The translations under genes were made by a program, and so were the position numbers. The notes beneath the pieces are model-generated. The model saw nothing but the letters and a program-made list of their open reading frames with translations, was not told the DNA's origin and searched no databases. A stretch of DNA of 64,000 nucleotides, from NCBI GenBank assembly GCA_964059195.1, contig CAXKWD010000005.1:146101265-146165264 (forward strand), given 5' to 3'. This document shows, one piece after another, positions 54,841-64,000 of the stretch (the stretch's first letter is position 1; the number at the start of each line of letters is the position of its first letter). The stretch is from Ectobius pallidus (Eukaryota > Arthropoda > Insecta > Blattodea > Ectobiidae).

Positions 54841-56665
54841 TTCACTTATATTTTATGACAGTTTTGTTTTTGCACAATCTCAAAAATACTGTATTTACAT
54901 TTGTATCATAAATTGGTAAACTACCTTTAGTATAAAAATCACAATACCACAATAAGGACCCATTCAAAATGAAAATAACATTAATGTGATATGCAAACAT
55001 GTAACATGAACATAAGATCTTTTATGTCGTTCACAACGCCGACAGACAGTGTTAACATCAAACCAAAACAGCTGAAGAATGTTAATCAAATGCCAATAAA
55101 AATGTATGTTTCAATAATGTATGATGATGCTGAGGTGTACTACATCTGAAAGCAACAAAATTTAGACATGGAAGCAGTGGCGGCATGAAAATCTTTTCTA
55201 CATGTGACTCTAAAGAATGCATTGGTACTCATGAGTGCATGTGTTTGTAAGGAAATTTATGTCTCAAAATTGGTAAATAACTAAATTTAATTTGTGTCAC
55301 CATCACCCAGATGTACGTAAAATGGTCAATAAGAGATTTAAAAGTCTTTACAAGAACTCTAGTCACTGAGATGGCTTAGATTCAGTTTCCCCCCCCCCCC
55401 CCAATAACTATTTACCCCTCCTTCAAATTTTAAAATGTGAAGTGTTATTGCAACTGGATACCAGTGCTAGTGCCAGCTTTTTCTCATTTGAAAATATCAG
55501 ATAACTCTATTAACACATGTTAATAACATGTTTGAAAAACAATAAATCACTTCAATAAAGGTCATTTTTATATATATATTTTTAAAATTTAATATCTTAA
55601 TTACTCATCATGGCCATTCATACTAACCATTTCCACCTTCCTCATTGGCACTCCCAGCAAGTCTCCCTTTATATAGTAACCTACCTTTTCTGACTAGTTC
55701 ACTTCTCCCAGAAGATGGCTGTAGAGCTAGTAGTAGCTGAAATGTTTGAATTACTAAATACATTCACCCAACCCAATGTCCGAGATGATCAAGTTACCCA
55801 GGAAGGTTTCTTGCTTAAGAAGGGAATGGCATTGAATTTGAACTTTAATAAATTTTGTACCAACCATCAAGGGATTAGTGTCACATGAATGTATCTACAA
55901 AATTTGATTTTCTGAGTTAATTTCACTTTCAGTATACAGAAGGTCTAAGCTGTAATGTGTCAGACAGTGGTATGTCTGTCTTCAATGGTTTTCAAAACAG
56001 ACACAATCTTATTTCTTTAACACTAAGCCCTCACCACATTAACCCCCATTTTTTATTACTGCCTGCAAGCCAATAGCAACAATACCTCTGTTCTCAAAAC
56101 TGAGCAAAATAGCATCTGTGTTGCAAATGCCACTGATCAAACAGCAATGAAGGACTATGGATATCAGCAAATACTTAAAATCAAAACAGATTAATATAAT
56201 GATGTTGGTCTGCAGGAACTATAAAAAACTAGTTTTAGTACAGTGATTGATAACTTACTTAAATGTAATTTTAAATTTGTCAGCATACCCTTTTATGATT
56301 ATGCTGTATGGTAATTAATTAATTTAATACTTGTTTGTTTTATATAACGTTTCAAAATTTGAAGAAAGAAATTGGTGTTGACGACTTATTTTGTTCTTAT
56401 ATAAGAACTGACCAGGCCACAGGGCCACCAAGGTTGAACAACGCTGTTCTAGAGTAGGATGCCGTAATGTAATGTAGGACATAACCATGTCTGAAGCAAT
56501 GCATGCATAAATTATGTTCAGTGAGGCTGAAAAGAAGTACATGAAGCCCTTCAAATTAAGTTATAATGAAGCTGATAACACCACTGTATTGTAATGCAGT
56601 AGCATTATAAACAATATAGTATATTAATACCATACCTGAAAGATGTTTCCTATCAACTTCTGTTG
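54841..56665. other. Intergenic DNA between genes A and B
   Basis: No supported gene. A poly(C) run lies at 55389-55402. The 3' UTR of gene A is expected just below 56666, but I see no clear AATAAA in the right place. Confidence 0.4.
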
Positions 56666-56694
56666 TTATTTAATATAGCCAAGAGATAGCAGCT
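56666..56694 (-). CDS. Gene A terminal mini-exon
   Basis: Acceptor GTTTGCAG|AG, a split GAG codon, then LLSLGYIK and TAA (56668-56666). The parallel with gene B's LFSLEYIKN supports both calls. Confidence 0.8.
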
Positions 56695-59600
56695 CTGCAA
56701 ACAAAATAATTGTATTAATTGTATTAATTATAACTATTTATATTTTGAATAAGAACTTGATTGAACATCCACTAATTAATGGGTAATATAGAGAACTAGC
56801 TTAAAAGGCCCGGCATCAACCAAGTTTTGTACGAGGGTGGATCGAAAAGTAACGCACAATAATTTTTTTCTACAAAAAGTTTAATAGGTAGATTCAGTCA
56901 CTTTGCATTTTTTCTTTACTGGGGAAGCAGCATGTTTCCACTCCATAGAGGCCTGCTTTGTTTCAAGTGTGTAAAATTGCACTACAAATTGTTGCTTTTC
57001 ACAAGTGGACAATAGTAACATGCGTGCCATCTTTGTTGCATAGTTCCACACTTCTCTCGCTAGAGCTACATGTGAGAAGAAAATAGTATCCATAGCAAAA
57101 GCTTCAAACTCCCTCTTGGTGAGCCACAATACCAACACAGAAAAAAATTATTGTGCATTACTTTTCGATCCACCCTCGTATTATGTAATTCAAAATTAAC
57201 TTAACGGATGACTTTAGATTTTCAAACTCTAGGTCCTTATGTAGAATTTGAAATGAGGAAGAATAACTTATCACACTCAAATTATTCCCTCAGAAAGTGC
57301 TTGATATAGCTTTTTATGGGTCTTATAGAGGACTTAGAATTTTGCACCTCACTGAAATAAGAAGAAACAGAAATTCCGGTAACATAAAACTGTATTGCCT
57401 TTACGAAATACTTTATTTCTCACTCTCATGTTACGATACAACCTTTTCAGGGCCGAAGTAAAAAAAAAAAATTCAATATCACTTTCACTTTTCTTCCCCA
57501 GAAACCTGGAACATAAAAGTTTACAGCACGCATAGTACAAAAAAATGTTCCGTCCTATTTTACATGCTTAGGGAAGATAAACATCCATATTTCTCAATTA
57601 AAAATACAATGCCTACAGCTATGAATAACATATCAGTCGATAGGATTTTTTACCGACTTCTGATATAGCACACATTGAGACTGAGACAACTGAATTAAGC
57701 TGTCCCTGTAGTCCCTGACCTTATTTTGGACATTAGGGAATTTATCCTGCTATCATGTTACAAATGACTAATGCACTTATTTTGACTTCGTGGCAACTTT
57801 GATATCTAGGCCTACCTGTAAAGCAGTGGGACGGGCCCATAAGGGCACAGGTCACATGCCCTCCCTCTTATCCACTCTGTCAAAGATAATAAAGTGTTTT
57901 AATGTGTATTTTTCATCTTATAGAATTTTATTTACTGATTTACTCGTTTGAAGGAGAAACATAATTAAATTTGCAATGAAGTATGAAAACCATCACTTTC
58001 CACAGTACCCAAATTTGCTTTTAAAAATGAAATCCACTACTTACCAAGCCTGGTCACCTTCTTGTGAGACAAAGCTTTGAAATAGAGTTTCTACTGTTTT
58101 GCCTCTGGACATGTTATGAGAAATTCTCATTCGTGAGCCAGACAAGGATAGAAGAGAAAGAGAAAGAAAATGGGGTGGTTACTCTACCAGAAATCCCTTC
58201 TCTCCAAGGATCATCACCTTTGTGTCATCCTATACAACTTCCCAGACAAGTAGAAATGGTCACTCTGGGTTGAGTTAAGAGATGTTTTGTTTGGTTTCAG
58301 TTTCAAAACTTTCTCTCCTTATACTAGTAATTTTTATCAAACCAGATGATACTGTATGTCTTCTTTCTGCAGCCAGTAGTGTCAGTTGAATTTACATGAA
58401 TTGAAAACCTGCTTATTCATTAAACTGAGAGAAAATAAAACCCCCCTGGTACAATCTTATTACTGTCCAGGCAAATTGTTTTTTCTAACTTGTCGCACTT
58501 CAACATACCGGTATTTAGTTACTGTAATGTACTGATTAACATATGATTACATCCTAATTTATTAATTATATTTCCTTATGTTGAATGTTCATGTTTAGAA
58601 GGCTAATTCTTGTAATTATCAATAACGCTATCCTAGCTTCAACACCAGGAATTTGTGCTTGGCTGCAATGGTTTGCTTTGATTCTGAGACAAGCGAATTG
58701 CAACATCATAACTACATTGCTATCTTGCTCTGCACAAACTGATTAAAGTTCTTCCATGTTCATACAGCTTATCATGGGCATATGGTGAAATTTTGTTCAG
58801 GAGGGGTTCAATGTAAAATCATCTGAGCTCTATGTTCACGTGCACATTGTAACCAGACACTAAATCGTCTGAGAGATTCCGAAGGTAGTTTCATTTATTA
58901 GTAATGCATCACTATTATTAACCTGAAGAACTACCAACACCACGCCGTTTTGAAATTTGAAACTTAAATAAATTACGATAAATAATGCTTTGATGTGTAC
59001 GAAATTAAATCTTAAATATTTGCTTTGATATGCATGAAATTGTAAAATATGTAACAACCAGCCCAGTTTCTTTTTTATTTCCTTACATGATATTATTCTT
59101 TAAAATATTGCAGATATTATGGGGGGGTTTCAACCCCCTGAATCTCCCCATGCCATACACCCATGCAGCTTATTCATTCTAGTACACTTTATTAAATTAT
59201 ATCAACTGTCTATTTACCTTTCATTTTCTCTTCATTTTGGTAGAGATACTGAATCATTTTGTCATCATTATCACTTTTATGGCCTCCATATTCTGGACTT
59301 AGTATTTTAGGATCAATATACTTGTGTAAAGATGTCCAGTCCTTGTCATGCACATGGGCCTGCAGAAGATATAAATATTAAGCAAATGTTACCACAATAA
59401 TAATCAGTTACAGTAGATCTTCCTAGTCTGAAACTAATGGGACCAGGAGCATGGTCAGAAAACAAACAAAGGTTGGATTAATTATCAGAGAAACACTTTT
59501 AGTTACATAAAAATTATATAAAAAAAACAATTTTTTATTATTTTATTTTTATTTTTTTTATCTAAGTTACCCAGAACACAATGTCAAGCTATGCCATTGA

Positions 59601-62600
59601 ATAGAGCTAATTACCTCTGAAACATAAAGTCATTTACTCAGTCAGTTTACTTCTTGCAGTTATTATGAGTGGAAAAATCTCACTAATTATGATACATAAT
59701 CATTCATTATTGTAGCCTACAGAGTTAAAGCGAATTAAGTCCATAAGAATCATGGGAAAATAGATCTAAGAGTTGTACAATGTACAATGATGATTTATTG
59801 CAGTCTTGAGTCTTAATAGTGCTTAATTCATGAAAAGTCATGTAGTACACTTTCAATACTGTACAAATCTTGAGGAAGAATAGCAAGAGCTTGATATTCC
59901 AAATAGTGAAAAAGCAATTTTCATGTATAAGATCTGAATTATGGCAAAAATCATTTGAAAATTGGTGTTGGATCCTCTCACAAAGGACAAAGAGAAGTAA
60001 TATATGCTGAAAATCCAAAATAGAATTCCTTGATCAGTAATAGGAAAGGATTATCCTCCTCAGGTGGACCAATGCCATCAAAATGTTTACTAACATTTTG
60101 ATAGTCAATTCTGTACCTGATCGTTCATTAAGAGACCAAAAATATCACCAGACAAAGAACATGAAAAGTCATGTTGTACACTTTCAACACTGTAGAAATC
60201 TTGAGGAAGAATAGCAAGAGCTTGATATTCCAAATAGTGAAAAAGCGATTTTCGTGTATAAGACCTGAATTATGGCAAAAATCATTTAAAAATTGGTGTT
60301 GGATCCTCTCACAAAGGATAAAGAGAAGTAATATATGCTGAAAATCCAAAATAGAACTCCTTGATCAGTAATAGGAAAGGATTATCCTCCTCAGTGTGGA
60401 CCAATGCCTGATCCTCTGTCCTTGATCGTTCATTAACAGACCAAAAATATCGCCAGACAAAGAATTGTAACTAAATAACCAACAACATAAAGGAGCTATA
60501 TAGCTATTGGTCTTTGTAAAGCAAAGTGGGGGTGTATGAAGAGGTTCCCTGTTTAGCAGAAGGTATTGGACCCAACTATCCGGTTTGAGAAGGCTGGAGA
60601 ACGAGCAGGACTTGTAAATGAAGAAAGGAACCATTTAATACTTAAGTCTTTCTCACTTAAGTAAGAGATACAATATGAAATATGGGATGTGAAGGGCTTC
60701 TTTTCTGTACCAAAGGTACTGTGTATAAATTCTAGAGTGATAGGGAAAAAGCGAATACGTCAAAATACCAAAGTTTTAGGAAAGACACAAAAAACAATTT
60801 ATTTCCACAGCACTGTTACAATATTTAGTTCAGTCCACTAGATATTTTTACACAGTATCTTATGCTATGTAAAAATATCTTGGTGGGCTGATCTAAATAT
60901 TGTAACAATGCTGTAGAAATCAATTGTTTTTTGTCTTTCCTGAAACTCTGGTATTTTGACTTATTCCCTTTTTCCCTATCACTCTAGAATTAACAAAATC
61001 TTTCCTCTTCAAAATGAACTTCTCAAATGAGGACATACATATAACATCTATTTAATGATCTCAAGAGATTTATTGGTGATGCTACATAACCATTTATACA
61101 GTCTTGTATTTATATGAGTTTATATGAGTTACATTTCTCTATTTTATTTTTTAATAATGTAATCATTTCTGTCTGGTTTAGATATTTTAACAATGTATTC
61201 TGTATTCTGGGCCCTCATAGTCAGCTGTAGTTGTCGTCTAGATGTCCCTGCTTGTAGAAAATATGCAATAATCTCATAAGTCTGTTTTCATGTATTAGTA
61301 TTATCATTTTAATACTGTCGATGTTGTACTTGAACATTTTCTTCTCTCTTAATTTACCCAATTGCATTTTTACATTTTAATTCCAACCCATCCAAATTTT
61401 CTTAAGATTCAAAACTTACCACATTCTTAAATTTGTCACTAACAAAAGGAGATATAATGCTGTGAAGAACTTTAAAAAACGTTGATGTGTTCACAATATG
61501 AATGGTATGTTTCTTCCATGGTCTCATCTGAAAATAAATAGGCCTATTTTAATTGAGTATTAAAATACAAACAAATTATAATATAATGATTTATTTAATT
61601 AAAATTAGTATAATGTACATTTTCATCTATACCTAGTGTTCTCTTAATTAACACAATGGTCATGCAAAAACAGTCAGAAATATTTATTATTATTTTCAAA
61701 AAGCTTTTCAATTTTACAGCTACACCAGGAAAGTTGAGATTAATAATATTATTACTGCGCCGCAAAAGTTACAGCTCATGACTCTCCCAACAATGGGCAA
61801 GCAGCCAAACTCTTCCAACACAATGGGCAAGCAGGCAAACTTTTTCTACACAATAGGCAAGTAGCCTGACTTTTCTTACACAATGGACAAGCAGTTGTTC
61901 TCTCCCAAAGCAATGGGCAAACACTGTACATTCGATAGTTTCTTCCCTTTGAGCCACACAAAACTCAATTATACATTGGCTAAACATTTATGGGTTGAAG
62001 CATGTTAAGCAAGAAAGCTTGCCAGCCTGCAATTGAAAATTGCCAATATTCTTTCAGAGGTTTTGTGGAAATACACAAAGTAAGTTATCTCATACACCTC
62101 ATCCCCCCGCTCCCTAACTGGCAACCAACCAACCGTATGGTCCACTCTTCATTTCATCCAGAATTATTAATGAGAGAATTTTGTTCTTGCAAATGAAACT
62201 TTTAAGGATATAGAATGATTAAAATTATTGAAATTTACTTTTGTGTAATAAATTTCTTCTTTTGGTGTAATCAGCTAGGGGAACCATTACTTCGCTTGCT
62301 TCCATGGATGGCAAGCCACTGTACAGATCAGCTTTCTTTTTTTTTTAATGTAAATGAAATTTAGTGTATTTAAAACTGTCTCAGTATTATGTCAATTAAG
62401 TGAGATGGTTGACATTTAAACACTTTCAGACTTCACTTTTACTTACAATTTTGCAGAACGTAGATTTCATGGGCTTTGCCCATATTTTCAACAGCTAGTC
62501 AGCTGTCAAAACCTTGCTTGGAGAATATTGATGTGCCCTCTAATGTAGTTTTTATGAACCTCTTGATCAAGTTTTCTCTTGCGGTATTTCAAAATTCATT

Positions 62601-63177
62601 AACCGATCTTCGAACTTTTTAATATAAATCTTTTCCCAAACTTCCAGTTCTGTATGTTTGTATAAAAAGCTTCGAAGATAGTTTAATGAATTTTGAAATA
62701 CCACAAGAGGAAACCTTGATGAAGAGGTCCATAAAAACTACACCAGAGGGCACATCGATATTCTCCAAGTTAGGATCTGTCAGTTGACTAGCAGTTGAAA
62801 ATGTGGGCAAAGCCCATGAAACATATGTTCTGCAAAAATATAAGTAAACATGAAGTCTAAAGTGTTTAAATGTCAACCTTCTCACTTAATTAACAATATA
62901 TATTGCTTCACTGTATAAAGTTCCATTATTTTATGGTATTTTAATGTCTCAGTATTATTTTTTATTAACTAACCAGTACTTACTTCTTCTCTGAAAGCAT
63001 ATGCTAGGCATGGTTTAGGTGCCAAGTATCTTAAAAGTTTAAGAGGTAAACCACCAAAATCTACTATGTAAATAATTCCATTCTTCTGAACATCTTCTTC
63101 ATCCATTGCTAGTTCACAAATCAACTCCATGATGTTAGCATAATCCTTGAATTTCAGTTTGGATGTGTCGACCAAAC
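56666..63177 (-). CDS. Gene A: CRAL-TRIO (alpha-TTP-like) protein, 3' half (exons 4-7)
   Basis: Minus-strand exons 63177-62984, 61527-61420, 59359-59218 and 56694-56666 join in frame with GT-AG junctions. They encode the C-terminal ~157 residues of a CRAL-TRIO protein: core strand GIIYIVDFGGLPL, the MRPWKKHTIHIVNTSTFF block, LHKYIDPKILSPEYGG, and a short tail. They align exon for exon with gene B. The 5' exons (equivalents of gene B exons 1-3) are not in 63178-64000 and must lie beyond the window. Likely a cytosolic lipid carrier; the ligand is unknown. Confidence 0.88.
56794..57690 (+). mobile_element. Dispersed repeat, copy 2, interrupted by a mariner remnant
   Basis: It starts ACTAGCTTAAAAGGCCCGGC and continues after the mariner with TTATGTAATTCAAAATTAAC, CTCTAGGTCCTTATG, AGCTTTTTATGG, ACCGACTTCTGATATA, matching 51579-52050. 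It lies in gene A intron 6 on the strand opposite to the gene. Confidence 0.7.
56832..57178 (-). mobile_element. Internally deleted mariner element with TA duplication
   Basis: TA at 56830-56831 and 57179-57180. Inverted ends CGAGGGTGGATCGAAAAGTA and TACTTTTCGATCCACCCTCG extend with a few mismatches through the ACAATAATTTTTT block. On the minus strand a frame (57138-56881) contains QQFVVQFYTLETKQASMEWK and HAASPVKKKCKV. The SMEWKH-x-x-SP-x-KKK word belongs to the C-terminal half of mariner transposases, here brought next to the N-terminal part by a large deletion. The catalytic DD34D core is gone. Confidence 0.85.
57691..59200. other. Gene A intron 6, remaining part
   Basis: Mostly unassigned AT-rich intron sequence. 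A GTAAGT-flanked stretch at 58038-58090 was examined as an exon and rejected. Confidence 0.45.
59218..59359 (-). CDS. Gene A exon equivalent to gene B exon 6
   Basis: Acceptor TCTGCAG|GCC and donor AAAG|GTAAAT; 142 nt. It encodes AHVHDKDWTSLHKYIDPKIL, SPEYGGHKSDNDDKMIQYLY, QNEEKMK. It carries the EYGG family signature. Confidence 0.93.
59829..60159. repeat. Tandem duplication, unit 1
   Basis: CATGAAAAGTCATGTAGTAC to CCAGACAAAGAA; repeated directly downstream with few changes and a 26-bp deletion. Gene A intron 5. Confidence 0.93.
60160..60464. repeat. Tandem duplication, unit 2
   Basis: It begins exactly where unit 1 ends. The junction AAAGAACATGAAAAGTC shows no insertion. Confidence 0.93.
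60500..60650 (+). pseudogene. LINE ORF C-terminal scrap
   Basis: A forward frame contains VLDPTIRFEKAGERAGLVNE then ERNHLILKSFS. It is the same DPTIRFE...E.. region as 44822-45173, from a related but distinct copy. Stops lie just upstream. Confidence 0.6.
60728..60991. repeat. 264-bp hairpin with ~120-bp arms
   Basis: AATTCTAGAGTGATAGGGAA ... TTTTTACA pairs with TGTAAAAA ... CCCTATCACTCTAGAATT across a loop of about 15 bp. The arms are roughly 90% complementary by eye. Gene A intron 5; transcription of the gene would yield a long fold-back RNA. Confidence 0.85.
61420..61527 (-). CDS. Gene A exon equivalent to gene B exon 5
   Basis: Acceptor TTTTCAG|ATG and donor GTG|GTAAGT; 108 nt. It encodes MRPWKKHTIHIVNTSTFFKV and LHSIISPFVSDKFKNV. 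Confidence 0.93.
61781..61935. repeat. ~33-bp tandem repeat, about five units
   Basis: CACAATGGGCAAGCAGNCAAACTNTTNCNA units. The period is a multiple of three, so several frames stay open across it. In gene A intron 4. Confidence 0.85.
62393..62890. mobile_element. 498-bp hairpin element with ~230-bp arms
   Basis: AATTAAGTGAGATGGTTGAC ... and its counterpart ... GTCAACCTTCTCACTTAATT are inverted. Pairing continues through ATTTCATGGGCTTTGCCCA, CAGCTAGTCAGCTGTC, GAGAATATTGATGTGCCCTC and GGTATTTCAAAATTCATTAA. The loop is about 30-60 bp near 62625-62660. Probably a foldback MITE; TTAA lies at both ends. In gene A intron 4, ending about 90 bp from the next exon. Confidence 0.85.
62984..63177 (-). 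CDS. Gene A exon equivalent to gene B exon 4
   Basis: Acceptor TTTCACAG|GT and donor GAAGAA|GTAAGT; 194 nt. It encodes GLVDTSKLKFKDYANIMELI, CELAMDEEDVQKNGIIYIVD, FGGLPLKLLRYLAPKP. ELAMDEE-x-x-QK-x-G is identical in pattern to gene B. Confidence 0.93.
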
Positions 63178-63439
63178 CTGTGAAACAAGCAAAAAATTAA
63201 TATGAGTTTCACAAGCTTCCACTTGGGTGAGTGGATTTAGTGGGTCTGAGCTTTCAGCTGCTACTTACACTGAATTACTTACTCTGATAAATTATTACAA
63301 CATGAAAAGGTTGATTTTTTTTCTTTCTTTAAGACTGAATGGCTGGGATTTGATCCAGGTTCTTCTAGAGTCTAAGTCTACAGCATATTCGGTATTTGTA
63401 CAAGTATTTGTACAAGTGGAAAAAAACTAAATAATCTGT

Positions 63440-63990
63440 CTGATGACTTGGAACAACAACATTTATTTAGAAACCCAACTTATCACTGTCATTGTCCCTA
63501 ACTTAAACTGATAAAAACAAATGAACCAAATATCAACAAAAATAAAGATATTCATGACCATGAGACAAGAACGGCAAATAATATAGCAATAACTAGTCAC
63601 AATCTTCAAATAACAGCATTGAGTCCCATTGCTATGGGAATCAAAATATTCAATAAGCTTCCCCATGAGGTGAAGAATTTGTCCGAAAACAAATTCTGTA
63701 GAACTATACGACATGTACTAGTAACTAATGCATATTATTCCTTGAATGAATTTAATCCAAATAACTTCATACTTCAATAATAATATTTATTTTTTTATTT
63801 TTACCCTGTTAATAGTTTTTAATAGATAAACTTGACATACATTTCTTCTTGTTAGAACAAGGGATCGACTTGAACTTAATCTCTCCAAACAACTATTTGT
63901 AACTTCCCTGAAGCGAAGCATTTTGTTTGGAAATTTATGACAATGTTCAATAGGAACTCTACTATGTAGAACCTCAATGAGCAATAAAGA
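63440..63990 (+). mobile_element. 5'-truncated LINE 3' end with (ATT)n tail
   Basis: A forward frame (about 63510-63779) reads IHDHETRTANNIAITSHNLQ, SPIAMGIKIFNKLPHEVKNL, NAYYSLNEFNPNNFILQ and stops. HETR-T-x-N...GIK-[IL]-[FY]-N-K-LP...AYYS-[LV]-x-EF is the C-terminal end of CR1/L2-type ORF2. A UTR of about 200 bp ends in CAATAAAGATTATTATTAT at the window edge. It lies 5' of the last gene A exon seen, opposite to the gene. Confidence 0.75.
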
Positions 63991-64000
63991 TTATTATTAT

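Noticed and set aside
58030..58095. Possible extra gene A exon on the minus strand (ends G|GTAAGT, reads ETLFQSFVSQEGDQAW)
   Set aside because: It has an acceptable donor, but no paralogous exon exists in gene B. The phases already join exon 6 to the mini-exon directly, and the upstream acceptor is weak.
59725..60349. Two similar minus-strand ORFs (MDFQHILLLF...)
   Set aside because: They reflect the tandem DNA duplication; no domain content, and the likely coding relic nearby reads on the plus strand.

Overview
The window is eukaryotic, AT-rich and packed with transposable elements. Split genes with GT-AG introns, BEL/Pao, RTE-like and CR1/jockey-like retrotransposons, a Penelope-like remnant, mariner-type debris, tRNA-derived SINEs and many MITEs point to an arthropod, most likely an insect with a large genome. 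A cockroach-like (polyneopteran) source is a guess from the repeat style. No prokaryotic operon, CRISPR array or plasmid feature is present.

The only host genes I can support are two paralogous genes in tandem on the minus strand, both encoding CRAL-TRIO (alpha-tocopherol-transfer-protein-like) lipid carriers. Gene B is complete: seven coding exons from 49161 down to 18432 give a 276-residue protein. Gene A lies upstream. Only its last four coding exons (63177 to 56666) fall in the window; the rest must lie beyond base 64000. Matching exons have the same phase and almost the same length, and both genes end in a tiny terminal exon (9 or 8 codons plus a split codon) encoding closely similar tails. 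This is a tandem duplication with conserved gene structure. No expressed gene is visible in 1-18400.

Layout. 1-2900: an inverted pair of tandem-repeat arms around a short spacer (foldback-like element). 2900-18400: AT-rich intergenic DNA with MITEs, hairpins, microsatellites and old repeat pieces. 18432-49161: gene B, whose introns hold a SINE and a tRNA-like sequence (intron 6), an RTE-like LINE (intron 5), two MITE copies (intron 4), a full-length LINE with both ORFs open (intron 3), a 7.3-kb BEL/Pao LTR element with an internal inversion (intron 2), and several MITEs and LINE scraps (introns 1-2). 49200-56660: intergenic, with LINE scraps, a Harbinger-like MITE and a Penelope-like fragment flanked by inverted repeats carrying hammerhead-like motifs. 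56666-63177: 3' half of gene A, with large hairpins and duplications in its introns. The window ends in the 3' end of another LINE.

How it fits together: the two host genes probably bind and move hydrophobic ligands between membranes. Almost everything else is mobile DNA that enlarged gene B's introns without visibly breaking its reading frame or splice sites. The most notable items are the inverted BEL/Pao copy, the foldback-like element, the full-length LINE sitting inside an (AAT)n tract, the Penelope fragment with ribozyme-like repeats, and the mariner insertion with an empty-site paralogue in the same window.
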